NCBI GenBank assembly: GCA_963920705.1 | Contig: OY987227.1 | Span: 7,543,602-7,607,601 of the forward strand | DNA: 64,000 nucleotides | DNA from: Odiellus spinosus | Taxonomy: Eukaryota; Arthropoda; Arachnida; Opiliones; Phalangiidae | Reading direction: 5' to 3' | Shown here: positions 29,141 to 41,814 of the stretch, piece after piece | Numbering within the stretch: position 1 is the stretch's first letter | Layout: every line of letters starts with the position of its first letter | Notes under the pieces: model-generated | The model's input: only the letters and a program-made list of their open reading frames with translations | Databases searched by the model: none | Told to the model about the DNA's origin: nothing | Program-made: the position numbers and the translations under genes

Positions 29141-29924
29141 TAAACCATCTTTAACCTTTAATTGGGATTAAATTTAAACCATCTTTAACCTTTAATTGGG
29201 ATTAAATTTAAACCATCTTTAACCTTTAATTGGGATTAAATTTAAACCATCTTTAACCTTTAATTGGGATTAAATTTAAACCATCTTTAACCTTTAATTG
29301 GGATTAAATTTGAACCATCTTTAACTTTTAATTGGGATTAAATTTAAACCATCTTTAACCTTTAATTGGGATTAAATTTAAACCATCTTTAACCTTTAAT
29401 TGGGATTAAATTTAAACCATCTTTAACCTTTAATTGGGATTAAATTTAAACCATCTTTAACCTTTAATTGGGATTAAATTTAAACCACCTTTAACCTTTA
29501 ATTGGGATTAAATTTAAACCATCTTTAACCTTTAATTGGGATTAAATTTAAACCATCTTTAACCTTTAATTGGGATTAAATTTAAACCATCTTTAACCTT
29601 TAATTGGGATTAAATTTAAACCATCTTTAACCTTTAATTGGGATTAAATTTAAACCATCTTTAACCTTTAATTGGGATTAAATTTAAACCATCTTTAACC
29701 TTTAATTGGGATTAAATTTAAACCATCTTTAACCTTTAATTGGGATTAAATTTAAACCATCTTTAACCTTTAATTGGGATTAAATTTAAACCATCTTTAA
29801 CCTTTAATTGGGATTAAATTTAAACCATCTTTAACCTTTAATTGGGATTAAATTTAAACCATCTTTAACCTTTAATTGGGATTAAATTTAAACCATCTTT
29901 AACCTTTAATTGGGATTAAATTTA
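29141..29924. repeat. 34-bp tandem array, about 23 units
   Basis: The unit core is CCATCTTTAACCTTTAAT followed by TGGGATTAAATTTAAA. Units are near identical; single variants lie near 29309 (GAACCATC, AACTTTTAA) and 29486 (CCACC). The edges decay into diverged units on both sides (from about 28961 and to about 30060), the usual picture for an array homogenised in the middle. Confidence 0.95.
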
Positions 29925-31170
29925 ACCAGATTATGGCTTTATTTGGGATTAATTTTAACTATATTGAGGCTGTATTTAGGATTTATTTTAACCACATTTA
30001 TGCTTTATTTTGGATTAATTTAAACCAGATAATGCCTTTATTTGGGATTTGATCTAATAAAGTTTGGGATTTTTAATTAACCCTTCAACTTATCACGCCA
30101 ATAAACAAACAAGTTAAGAGAATAATTATAAATAATTCATTTCAATAACAAGCAACAAATTACCATTCTTAAATAAATTGACCTCGGGAATCAATAACTT
30201 GAGGGGGGGGGTCTAATTTGGGGGATGCAATCATCTGCTGTGCTGTAGCGACCAAATCTATTTTGTTCCTAGTGCACTGACATAATATAAATAGACTAAT
30301 AGTATATTAGAGACGCTAAAGAAATGACCCACGTGGGTGGGCGTATGTTAGGGTTTCTATTTGACCATAAGTCACGTGATCCTTTGAGCTCAAGCTTTGT
30401 TCTTGACCCGAGAAAAGTCATCAGAGAAAGTTCGAGTTGTATTGTAGTGGAAAATATCATCACGCCTCACTCGTAATTCAAATTCTATTTGAACCAATGT
30501 TACTTGACCATAGATTACTAACTGTGAAAGGCAGGGCTGTAACATGTAGAAGGCTAACAATATTTGATTCTGTAGTTAGAATGTTACTTGACCATGCATT
30601 TATTATTGAATATATCGTCAAATGGTTTAACTCTTATAATATTGCCAATATAAAACGTTTCTTCTCAATTAATTAAAGGGGTGATGTCTAGGGAAGGCCT
30701 AGGGATTATATTTCTTGTTTTTTTTCATGAAATTCAGATTCTTAAGATAATTTTTATAACGATAATTTATGTTCATTCGAAGGTTGTAAATAATTTTGAT
30801 ACCAAACCGTAATTTTTTTTAATTTAGTATTTTTTTTTTCGAATTTGAAAGGAAACAGTTTTTTTTATTTTGGGTTTTTTTTATTCGTTTTCATTTCTTA
30901 GAATAATTTTGTTTTGTACATGAGGATGAAATGCTCGTTTCTTTTATTCTTGAAACTTATTTATTTTAGAAATGGCCCATTTTTAGTACACATTTATTTA
31001 TAAATAGTTTTGGGATGTCTTTTTTAATCTTTTCCTCTATTTAAAGGGTGGTTAAAAGTGAAAAGCGAAGTTAAAAGGTGAAGGAATAGTCTGGGGATTT
31101 AAAAATTTGGGTGAAAGGTCAGGAAACTATATAAATTAGGTTAAAAGGTCAGGGAATTGTTTGGCTAAAA
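29925..31170. other. Degenerate right edge of the array, then sequence without a gene
   Basis: Positions 29925-30060 hold diverged array units (AACCAGATTATGGCTTTATTTGGGATT and similar). Further right, the 79-codon frame at 30437-30676 is unrecognised. Positions 31040-31160 contain AGGTCAGGGAATT words like those of the neighbouring elements. Confidence 0.5.
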
Positions 31171-32600
31171 CAGGGTTGCCACGGGTCAGGGAATTTGAAA
31201 ATTAACCAAAAAAGTTAAAAGTCAGGTAATTTGAAAATGAACCAAAAAAGTTGAGGAATTTAAAGATCTTTCAAGAAGCTAGTTAATTCCAATCATTATC
31301 TGCGGAAAGATTTGAAGCTGACCGTGTCAGTTGTATCAAAAGTCTGATAAGACTTCATACAAAAAGTCCTTAACTGGCGCCCGGTTCTTGCTTTGGCTAT
31401 AGAAAACATGTAATTTACAGTGCAGACGACGCTAGTCTACAGCACTCAATGAGAACGAGATAGCTAAATTCAAAACTAGCCAATAGCTAGGCGAATTATA
31501 CGGAAGTCCTGAAAATAGTACGAAAGGAGGTTTCTTTATTTATTAGGGGGACAACGTACAAGGGGCCTTGAAGGCCCTTAGTGCACGGGAAGTGCAGGAT
31601 AGTAAAACATTGACAAGTTTCGGGGAATGGAGGTTTCTTAAATGTAAACAAACGTTTAAAACTCGGGCTTTAGGTCTGTTTTCCTAAACATTTCATAGCA
31701 TCAGGTAAATAATTAATTGCGATTTAAAAGTTTAAATAGTACGAAGTGAGGTTTCTTAAATTTAAATAAACGATTAAAACTCGGGCGTTAGGTCTTTAAA
31801 CGATTTTTTAAATCAAGATGTTTCCTTAAACATTTCTTAGCATCAGGTAAATAATTGATATTTCAAAGTTTTTATTCAAACCCAATTCAATAGTTCAAAA
31901 AACTTATTACATTTCATTTAAAATTAGTTTAAAAGTAAAATAGGTTTACTTACAAAGTTTTGGGAGCCATAGTGGTGAGAATACCAAAACAATGCAGCAG
32001 ACGAACTTAGTGAAACAACCAACAGCGATTCATGTGGTTAAATCTGGCCAATAATGGTTTAATAATTAATATTGCTAATTAATTCTTGACTTAAAAACTT
32101 TCTATCGGAAAAATTGCTTTGAATTTCATTTCTTATTTGTTACCATGACTTTAAAAGTGCTAAAAGATGTCTTATATGTAAAAACCGGGGAACTACTTTT
32201 TGCAACGCGTAGCCACTAATTTCATTAGATGCTTGGTGAAGTGGCGCAAAAGTCACGTGATTTTAGATGCCGCTTTACAGAGATATCTGAATACGCGTAG
32301 AAAGGGGAAAGCACTGAAAACAACACGTTTCAGGCCCCTGCGCCATTTAAGAACTTTTTGTATGAAGTCTTATCAGACTTTTGGTTGTATAGATTAGAAC
32401 AAAGATACGCGTGCAAAAGGTTTGGCGAACGCAATTGCCAAATTCGTAGAGCTTTTTATAAAATATATATCGGCTGAGGAAAATACCGACAAATTAGTAT
32501 TAGCTGAAACGGTCAGGGAAAATCGTTGGAAAAGGTCAGGGAAAAAACCTGGAAAAGTCAGGGAATTTGAATCTGAAAAAACTGTGGCGAACGAGACAGT
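31171..32600. mobile_element. CAGGGTTGCCAC-family element carrying a nested insertion
   Basis: The left end CAGGGTTGCCAC at 31171 and a degraded matching right end (GTGGCGAACGAG at about 32582) enclose GTCAGGGAATT-type sequence on both sides. The sequence between is taken up by a second inverted-repeat element (31337-32384). Confidence 0.5.
31337..32384. mobile_element. Nested inverted-repeat element, about 1.05 kb
   Basis: Its ends are inverted copies of CAAAAGTCTGATAAGACTTC and the following ATACAAAAAGT, about 45 bp in all with few mismatches. No transposase-like frame is visible, so it is non-autonomous. It interrupts homology to 27381-27545 immediately after GAAGCTGAC. Confidence 0.65.
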
Positions 32601-35525
32601 GAGGAATGAAGGAAATAATATATAGAGAGAGAGAAATGGATGGTCGTCAACAACGACCTTTGTTTTTTATTTGTTAAAATCTATAGGACTAACTATAGTG
32701 GATGGTGCAGGCTCAGTAACCCTTATTCTACGCTTAATAATAGCGTGTCCCATCAGTGTATTAACGTTTAAACTTTCTAAAACATTATAAATAGATAATA
32801 GCCACTCTTTCTGATGAGTGAATTACCAAAAACATTTATATTTTTGTTAATATTGCTAAATAATCAGGACCATTACTACCGCATATAGTCTCTTTTCGAT
32901 ATACGCTAAGCACAATTGGTACTTTTCAAATTAGTAAAAAAAACATGTATTAGCAAATAACCACAAATGGTCACTTCCACTTCGTGAAAGACAAAAAAAG
33001 CTATATCGAACACAGTATTATTATAGGGTTAATTTAGTTCATAATCAGGACTATTAAGATCTCGAGTAGTTTCACTGGAGTTAGAACAGTGAATGGTAAT
33101 GGTACCATTATGTCGAGAGGATCGTCTGCTAGGGATACCCTGCCTTTAATGTTTTATTGTTTTTCTTTAGTTTCTTGTTACGCACGGATACACACTCTAA
33201 CCAAAGGGTACTTTTAAACTTATTATAAATTGAAACGCGTAAAATTCTAAGCTCAGCTGTTTTGGGTGCCATTTTCTTTTCTACAATTTCATAACCTGAT
33301 TAATGCATGGTTTTCATCAAGGGAATAATGATGTTTCCCTAGTGTTACCAATTTATTGATGAGCCGAACTTGTTGCGGATAGAAACATTAATAACAGTTC
33401 AGTTCGGTTCTTGGTTCATCACGAAACTGATGACAAAGAGTTAGGAGTGTAATATCTTTTTTTCGGAAACCATTTGTTTATACACTAATTATCATTTCAA
33501 TTGAAAATGACTCCACTTTGAACACTTTCTCCGGGTACACCTTAACCCTTGGTCTCATCGGGAAGAGATCCACTATACCATTATGAAACATACGCTTAGA
33601 CAGGGAAACAATATATTCCGTAGTCTTACCTTTATAACACTAAGCCTATTTTTGGCAAATGGGCGTGTGCGCTGGTCCGTGCTTCGCGGTCCGGTCCTAA
33701 TGGTTAGATTTTTAATTATTAATCTGACGCGAAGCTAAGAAAACTGGTAGCTATACCCTCGATTAGGCGGAGGCCACTCGAGCCCCCAGAGAAAACGAAC
33801 CCACTCTGCCCATTCAGAGTGATTCAAAGTCGCTTAAGACTACCGCCGAAGTGTTACGATGGTACCCCACGCCTTTAGTAGTAGTATCGAGATAAGATGA
33901 TAACTAAATATATCACCAAACGCCCCTCTATTCCATCAAGGATAAATAATAAAAGTCAAGTATATGGTACTACAATTCGTTCCCGTAATTACAACCAACG
34001 CGTACGATGCTACGAATAATGGTATTTCTTATAAGGAGTTCTCTTGTTTTTCTACTCGAGTTACTGTTGCCTCAAATATCCGGTGAATTCGAGACTATAA
34101 GAAACCCTAGGAGCGAGTCCGCTTTAGTGTTGTTCACTCTAGGAAGAAACTTATTGCTTACTGTTAAAATTCCAACCTAAATGTTTACTGGAAACAAAGG
34201 CTATATATATGTATTTTCAACGTATCTTTGTTACTCGTATCTACTCGTATATTGGTGACGTTAAACTCCGCTCTTATCTCGTGTTGGGAATTAAACGTAT
34301 GTTAGTTTCGGGTTAAGATTTCAACGCGTTCGATGTTAGGCTTAGCGACGCGTTGTTATTTATAAGCGTTAGAATCGTAAAAAACAAGCCAAGTAACTTA
34401 ATATGATAAAAAATAGTTATATAGCGATATTCTTCATATTTAATAAAGTAGCCAGCAATTTCTTTCGATGCAAGTAAGAGGCGCCCTCTTTTATTCAGAC
34501 ATAGAAAACATTTTTGTAGGCTTACTTTCCCGAATCTGCAAAGTGCGCGTACGTCCTGAAATAATAACTGTCTCTCGATCGCGAAGGTACATTTCCCATT
34601 TTGTTGAAATAAGGACCCTGTACCTGTTTATCTTAGAGCAAATTATTATTAGACGAAATAATTATTCAATCCTCTCGCTCTCATATTACGTTGATTAAAA
34701 AAAATTTAATATACTTATTTTTATCGTTATTTACTTACGTTCAACCGTGGACGCGAAATTTAAGTTAGCTTAAGTTTAGTGCATTTTGAGATAGGTTTTC
34801 TCTGCTATTTGACCCCCTCTTTCTTAGCCCCATAGAATAGAGCTAAAGAGGACGATGGGGGTTTTATCTCGTTAAGCTGAGGTCAATTTGGTGCTAGGAA
34901 CGTGACACGCTCCGAGATTAAATATTTTCTTCTTTCTTCGGGTATATACCGTAATCCTCTCTCTACGGGGCCACCCGGTGGCGCTGCTAGCCGCCGTTCC
35001 TTCTCTCATTTCTCCATCTCTTACGCTTTTCTTTATATTAAGTTGGTATCACGTTAAGTATTCAGCTGACCTCAATCTATAAACTCCATCCCTTGTCTAA
35101 GAAACCTACCCGCTAAAATTAAATATCTTACAAATCGTATCAACAGTTTTTTCCGGCTGATTCTAGCGCTAGCACAAAAAAAGGGCTAAAGGACGGATAA
35201 AATAAAAAATAAAGTGTATTTGGTAATGTCGACTTCCTCGTGTAAGGTCCGGTTTCTTAATTCGGAAGTCCTAAAGGTCAATATGTCAATAAAGTTAGGA
35301 CCAACCGGAGGAACGTCGCTTTTCCTAGTTCCATCTCATTAGGTTTTTCTCTCGATTCTCTTGGACACCCAACAGCGCGACGTTCCAGCAACATTTCTCT
35401 CCTTATCTAATAAGAGTCCAATGGCTTACTGCCGGGCTTACGATATCTGTCAATAGACGAGCGAGTGGCTGTGTTAGAAAGTAACTAATTTAAAAAGTGG
35501 CGAGTTTTAAGATACAAAGGAGAAT
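32601..35525. other. No gene recognised
   Basis: This is non-coding sequence of about 2.9 kb. A short inverted repeat (GATGAGCCGAACTT .. AGTTCGGTTC..TTCATC, about 33358-33420) was noted. Open frames are under 80 codons and unrecognised. Confidence 0.5.
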
Positions 35526-36185
35526 TCAAACAGGGTTCGTACACGACCTGTAAAACCTGGAAAAGACAGGGAATTTGGACATTGGCTAAAAAAGTCAGGG
35601 AATTTGAAGTGTCCCCAAAGGTCAGGGTAAAGTCAGGGAATTTGAAAATAGCCCATATGGTCAGAGAAAATAAATATTTTGGTATGTGTCAAGGAACTGT
35701 TTATGATTGGTTTACCAATCATTTGTAACGTAATTATTTTAAACTGAAAATATTTGCCTAAAGATTCAAATTGTTTATCATATTCTGAGTAAATTATCCT
35801 GACCCCGATTGATAAACTATGTCAGATAAAATGTGGGAATTTCCAACAGCTCGCTCGTAAGAATATATTCATGAAAAAGATATTAAAATTGGTCAGGGAA
35901 ATTATTTGGAAATGGTCAGGGAAATTATTTGGAAATGGTCAGGGAAATTATTTGGAAATGGTCAGGGAAATTATTTGGAAATGGTCAGGGAAATTATTTG
36001 GAAATGGTCAGGGAAATTATTTGGAAATGGTCAGGGAAATTATTTGGAAATGGTCAGGGAAATTATTTGGAAATGGTCAGGGAAATTATTTGGAAATGGT
36101 CAGGGAAATTATTTGGAAATGGTCAGGGAAAACCTGGAAAAGTCAGGGAAATTAACTTCCAAAATTTTGTACGAACCCTGTCAAA
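35526..36185. mobile_element. MITE with CAGGGTTCGTAC ends and an internal tandem array
   Basis: The element 35531-36180 begins CAGGGTTCGTAC and ends GTACGAACCCTG, with a possible 5-bp duplication TCAAA on both sides. Inside are GTCAGGGAATTTG words and, at about 35890-36130, a 23-bp tandem array. It has no transposase and is therefore non-autonomous. Confidence 0.75.
35890..36130. repeat. 23-bp tandem array inside the MITE, about 10 units
   Basis: The unit is GTCAGGGAAATTATTTGG plus AAATG. It is clearly derived from the GTCAGGGAATTTG sequence of the host MITE. Open frames across it (94 codons) reflect the repeat and do not indicate a gene. Confidence 0.9.
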
Positions 36186-37542
36186 AGTAGGTCCGTTTTG
36201 ATTAGGAAAATGTTAGGTTAAACTTCACCAACAAACGGAAAAATTAACCTTAATATTAATTCTCATTAAATTGCAATGAATTATATTTTTAGTATTTCTT
36301 AATATTAAAAACATATATTCAAAATTTTGAACCTCTGGGTTGTCGCGTTATCAAAATTCAAATGACAAAAAAAAGGTATTTTTTCCGAGCTTTATGACGT
36401 GAGATTTCATGAATTAACTGTAAGTACTTTCACGAAAAAGATCACGTGAAAGTGGTATTCGTATCACGTACCAGAATGGGTTATGAAAGAAGTAAATAAG
36501 GATATTAGGTATTTTGGTCTTTTGACTGGAAGATAATGACGTGTTATCTCTCCATGGATCCTTGTTAAGCCTACTCTCCTAGTAATTTAATTATTGTAGC
36601 TCAAAATTTGTTCTCAATTTTAACGATTTACAATCTACATTATATAAAAACTTGTTCTCACGCTTTATTCTCTCTTTAAATTAAATTTCACCTACAAAGC
36701 CTGACTTTAGGAAAAATCTACTTAATTTTTGGGTTCACCCCGTAAAGAAAAACACTAACAAACGGTTAAATTCGCCGAAACGGAGGTATGAAATAGTATA
36801 ACTTATAAGAAACCGTTCTTACGCAACCTCGCGTATGTTTTGCTCGAACTTTATCCGAAATGAACCCACGCAGGAATAGATTGATCATCTGACTAGAGAA
36901 ACTTGGCGTGTGTCATTCAAAAGGGTGTTATACGCTTAATCCGAATCACTTTGAAGTATTCAACGCGTACCGAGCAATGTTTGACGTCATTTTTGATACT
37001 CTACTTATTACGGCAAATTGCGGGAAATCTAGTTTCGTTAGCTCTGTTACGTCTAACTGGGTTTCATCTTCTATCAGGCGGGAGTCGCCCCCGTCGTTTA
37101 ATTTGGTTACGCGACGTAGGAAAAGGAGGAGGGGGGGGGGGGAGAAAATTACTCGTTGCCTCAGGGAAACTACGACCACGCATCACCACGCGTGCCATAT
37201 ATTGTAATAAACTTACTCCGGAGACTATTTAAAAATATTTCCCCAGTGTAATTTTGCCTATGGTCGAGATGACGTAAGTTTGAATATAGGGATGAGAATA
37301 CGTGATTAAACCCCAGGGAGATTATACTACATCCTAGTTTCTCCCTCCCACTCAAAAGATATATACCAATGTCAAACACCGACACTAGTATTCGTATATT
37401 ACATTCATTGGTTTAGAAACAACGAAGTGAAAGGTGTACCTTTTCTATATTAAGGGAGAAAATTGTGAAGTTTCGATAACTCCACCCGAGTGGCTTTTAT
37501 TAATTGGATAGTTATTATATTTATTCGTTATTAACAAAAGTA
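36186..37542. other. No gene recognised
   Basis: Positions 36545-36590 resemble the right end of the palindromic MITE family (GATCCTTGTTAAGCCTAC). A G-run of about 13 lies at 37127-37141. No coding region is supported. Confidence 0.5.
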
Positions 37543-37918
37543 TATCACTTCATTCCATAAAAGTAAACGACGCCCCGTATCTTAATACTGTCAGCAAAGT
37601 TCCGGGTAAATGTACCGGCAGATTCTGATTCGAGACACTCTAGCGGCTGCAGACGGTGTAAATAGTGAACGGAGGAAGCGCCACTCTTTGGAGAAATTCC
37701 AGAGTTGGGGGAGGAAGACAATATAGACAAGCGCGGCACGTCTAAATTCTGTCCCTCTCTCCCGACTCAAAATAAGGAGTCCAAATTACTCGAGTCAGAC
37801 AGGGGTGATGACTTTTTTGTCTATTTTTAATTAAGTGATGGGATTTGACGGAAATTTTTACCTTTGCTGATAGTAATAAGGTACGGGGCGTTGTTTACTT
37901 TCACGTAATAAAGTGATA
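37543..37918. mobile_element. MITE, TATCACTT-ended family, copy 1
   Basis: The 376-bp element has inverted arms of about 60 bp: TATCACTTCATTCC..AAAAGTAAACGACGCCCC pairs with GGGGCGTTGTTTACTTTC..AAGTGATA. The interior (AGCGCCACTCTTTGGAGAAA) recurs reversed in the copy at 60187-60536. Confidence 0.75.
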
Positions 37919-37966
37919 GACTTTTGCTATTAATCATATACGTAATATTCAGGATCTCCTTGAATT

Positions 37967-38077
37967 CAGCTAAGCCTAATTTTTAAATCTTATTTCTAGT
38001 TTAATATTGGCTAGACCTATCGAGGCCTATTTAAACGATAAGTAATCGCTGTTATTAGGTTGCATTCTCCCTTTTAA
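37967..38077. mobile_element. Right half of a TTAA-type MITE
   Basis: TAAGCCTAATTTTTAAATC...GGCCTATTTAAACGATAAG...AGGTTGCATTCTCCC matches the right arm of the complete element at 41369-41814. A clear left arm was not found. Confidence 0.6.
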
Positions 38078-40381
38078 AGTGGAAGAGATACGAGACTTCA
38101 AGTTATTTTTATCGCAATTTTGCATCTTATATGGTCTCATATCACTAATATTCTTATGATATTAGGATATACCATCAATTCTGAATTATCAGGGGAAAAA
38201 CCGATCACATTTATGACCAAAAATACAAAACAAGTTCGCAATGAGTACGATACGAGAGAGCTAGTTCACCACAAATGATTCGATATCAATGATACGGAAG
38301 GGGAGCCTGCCTTTATACGCGTGGAACATTCCAACTTAGCATTTATATATCTATGACATACCATTATTTCCTTATTCGTATATTTTTCATAATAAAATTT
38401 GGAATAAAACAAAAAATCTCGGAGAATAATAAAACGTTACGTGTTGAAACGCGATTGCCTTCTACATGACGCCATCGAAAGAATGGTTTTTACAGGGAGA
38501 GCTATATACGCGTATAGTAGATGCTGAGAACAAATGGCTTGGGCGCCTTATCAGGCACCTCGAGGGAAAAGATGCCTAGACCCAGGTGTCCACTTAAGTT
38601 TTTTCTTCAGGAAAACTTTTCATCCCTTCCTATACTCCGGCTACCTTCTAATATATCCTTATAGCCACGCGCATTAAGCCCTATTTCCACGATTGAACTT
38701 TTTGAAAACCATAGTGTTTGGCTGGATTAAAATAAGACTCGATACAAATGTGGTAATAGAAAAGCACCTTGCTGTAACCAAATGTTTTGGCCGTTAGAGG
38801 ACGCTTATGAACCTCACCAGGGTTCTAAATCATAGGTAATAAGATGGACGTTTATTGTTAATAGGCTTAGATGGAAAATATACCTAAAAACCTATTCAGA
38901 TGGAAAAGAACAACAGCTCTTCTCTAGGGAACAGATACTTGCCATTATTGTATACGGGATTTCACGATTTTTGAGAGATTTTGAGATTTTAAAGCTGTTT
39001 TTGGAAGTGATTTTGAGATTTCAAAGTTTATTTCCTGTATAGAACGTTCAGATATTTTGGATTTTAGCCGAAGTCGGATTTTGACAAGTATCCGACATTA
39101 AAAAAAAAAATGTTATTTTTGGAATATTATCGCAAAATTAGGTTTTTTATCTTTTATAAATTCAAAAACCGGTTTTCTGTGGTTAATTATAAATCAAAAA
39201 TAGTTTAACTATATGAATAGTTGCTATCATAAAAGAGGAGCTTACTAATGGCATGTTTCCGTCGACGTCATAGTTTGTAAAGCTCAAGCGCTCGTGAGTA
39301 CCGAGCATTTCTTAAGCTTCTTTAGTCTATCCAGGTGTCAGCATTCAAGGTCTGGTCTCTCCCGAGTGACTTCTGAGCCCTCTGACCCCTAGCGTTTTAT
39401 GAAAACGGAGATAACTGCCCCGTATAACCTTAACGCCACGTGATTTCGTGACGTAGTTAGCAACATTCCAACAAGATGTCGCACCCACAACTTCTTTTAT
39501 AATATCAACTATTGTTTACTCAAAAAATGGTTTTCTTTGGGTTATTAATTGAAAAACCTTTTTCTATAGTCAATTTTCTTCTTAGGTAGATAGTTTTCTA
39601 CCATAGTCTGCTATGATATTATCCCTATGGAAATAAATACATTTTTATCTAAAAATCTAAGTCGAGTTACAATCAAATAAGCGATATACAATCCCATTGC
39701 AAAAAAAAACTGTTTATTCTAAATATTTTAGGTCCCTTTCGTGCCTTATAATTAAGCTTAGATTCGAAGTTTGAATCAAAACTATCCTAGTTGCTATAAA
39801 AAAAGTTGGGTCGTGTGAAGAGGACTTGTGTAAAAGAGGGCTGGGGTTTTGGGGGTTCCCCAAGCCCCTCGTGGCATCTATTCGATGTAATAATATCTAT
39901 CTCGCTATCGGCTCTCTCTCGCGTGGCGGTGGGCTACGGAGTAAAAACAAATAGCTTGGCTTTGGAAGTGTCAAGGCGTTTCGAGAGAAAAGTCGGAAAC
40001 CCTAATCTCCTCAAAAACCTTATTTTTTTCTTCGAAAGATGTTTTCCTCCGTTTTTTGGTAGCGTGGGACTTTATGGAGTTACCGAACGAGATAGAGGAC
40101 GCCCTATATACTCGCTTACATTGCAAATTGAACCAATCAAAAAAGACGTTAAAAAATATTTTATTTTAAATACTGGTATATTTCTTGAAGAAAAGCCAAA
40201 AATACATCGAATAAGGTACAAGGCCCTAAATAATTTAAAGTATGTCTCTTAATAGGGCTTTCTTAACACAAAGAGGTTAAGCCTTTGCTATTTGTTAACT
40301 CTAACTCACGGCCGTTAAGCCTTGGCTAATTTCTAACTCATGGCGATTAAGCCTTGGCTACTTACTAACATTATAAATACT
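38078..40381. other. No gene recognised
   Basis: The longest frame outside repeats here (39806-40252, 148 codons) starts with TTG and has no recognisable domain, so it is not called. No array is seen. Confidence 0.5.
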
Positions 40382-40485
40382 ATTCGACCAAATAGACCAA
40401 ATGAAATGAATTCAACAAAAATGGAACTAATGTATTTTAAATTTTGGTACACTTTTTTTATTTCATTTGGTTAATTTGGTCGAAT
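40382..40485. mobile_element. Small inverted-repeat element
   Basis: Arms ATTCGACCAAATAGACCAAATG and CATTTGGTTAATTTGGTCGAAT (each about 28 bp with few mismatches) enclose about 50 bp. A related but diverged sequence lies at about 42320-42375. Confidence 0.6.
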
Positions 40486-41212
40486 TCTGTTAAAATTTTA
40501 CAATTTGGACCATTTTTGACAAAGATATTTTGATTACTTGTGAAAGCCGATTTCTTTCGTTATTCTACCGGAATTGAAAGTATAACCATGTCACAGCCTG
40601 GAGATTTTTTTCAGTCTCTGCGGATTAAATTCGCAAGATCAGTTTGTCGAGGCTCAAATCGATTTAGGTTGCGTCTCTACTTTAAATTTCATTTGAAACT
40701 CGTGAAAAAATGGTGACATCCTCATGCTTTATAACCAGTTTTTGTCGATCATCTCTTTGTGTCGATGTATAAATCATCCTAAGTGTAACACTTCTCTCGA
40801 AGGAAATTTTTACGCGCTTCTGGAATGTCTATTTTGATTCTTTCGCTGTCTCGAGAGGGAGAGAGAGAATCAGCGGTAGGAAGAGCGAGGGTCGGTGAAG
40901 GCCTAGCTTTAAAAGAATAACGTATATGATGATCTCGCCGTTCGAAATCCTCCCCCTTAACTCGAAACGAAATGGGCCCCCCGGAACCCTGTTTTCCCCG
41001 CACGATCGTAAATTATAAGGGACGAATTATGACTTCCACATTGAGAAAATAAACCCATTTAACACGAGTAAATAAATAGGTTACGAAGAATAAAAATCCA
41101 ATCGATTTGGAACAACCAGTAAAAAAAAAAAAAAAAATACTGATGACATGTATATTAGTCCGTATTCGTATATAAGTTACGTATATATTCGGATATTAGA
41201 TTTTCTTTCCTT
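40486..41212. other. No gene recognised
   Basis: Non-coding. An A-run of about 18 lies near 41120. The short minus frame at 40779-41003 is unrecognised. Confidence 0.5.
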
Positions 41213-41361
41213 AAAGCTACATTCACACTAAAGACTTTAAAAATTTTAGTATTAGAAGAGTCAATAAACAACCACTTTATTTTCCTATTCAACCTCCCTT
41301 TAGCAAGTTAATCGGAACGGTTTGAAATATATCTCAAAGTCTCCACTATGAATGTAGCTTT
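41213..41361. mobile_element. Small MITE, AAAGCTACATTCACA ends
   Basis: The inverted arms AAAGCTACATTCACACTAAA and the reverse complement at 41336-41361 span about 26 bp with three mismatches. It lies 8 bp from the next element. Confidence 0.65.
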
Positions 41362-41368
41362 AGAACAA

Positions 41369-41814
41369 TTAAAGGGAGAATGCATCCTAACAACAAGTGA
41401 TTTTTTTTATCGATTCCTTATTGTTTAAATAGGCCTAATCCACTAGTGAAAAAATTGACGAAACAAATATTAAACTAGAAATAAATTAAAAACTTACCCG
41501 GAAAATAGGCTTAGCGGGATTCGTCTAGATTCTAATTTCCTCCCGTGTAAGGTCTAGCGACCAATCGAACGCGATTTTAAGTCTCTTGGGGATCTGGCGT
41601 GAACGACGGGCCTTTGCTTATTGGTCGCTAGAACTTACACGGAGGCAATTCAGCTGATCTCCATGAATCCCGCTAAGCCTATTTTCCGGGTAAGTTTTAA
41701 ATTTATTTCTAGTTTAATATTTGTTTTGTAATCTTTGTATCGGTGGATTAGGCCTATTTAAACGATAAGGAATCGATACAACACACTTCTTATTAGGTTG
41801 CATTCTCCCTTTAA
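41369..41814. mobile_element. TTAA-flanked foldback MITE with about 165-bp arms
   Basis: The element starts TTAAAGGGAGAATGCA and ends TGCATTCTCCCTTTAA. The arms include GGCCTAATCCAC/GTGGATTAGGCC-like blocks and a perfect 34-bp inner palindrome stretch (AACTTACCCGGAAAATAGGC and its complement). A TTAA target and terminal CCCT/AGGG resemble piggyBac-type non-autonomous elements. That assignment is by resemblance only. Confidence 0.78.

Noticed and set aside
29141-29924. CRISPR-like array
   Set aside because: Units are directly contiguous with no variable spacers, and the DNA is eukaryotic.
33650-33800. Possible tRNA gene in a GC-rich hairpin region
   Set aside because: No B-box-like GGTTCGANTCC and no cloverleaf with CCA-side pairing could be traced.
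39806-40252. 148-codon open frame
   Set aside because: The first codon is TTG, there is no recognisable domain and no splice or promoter support.
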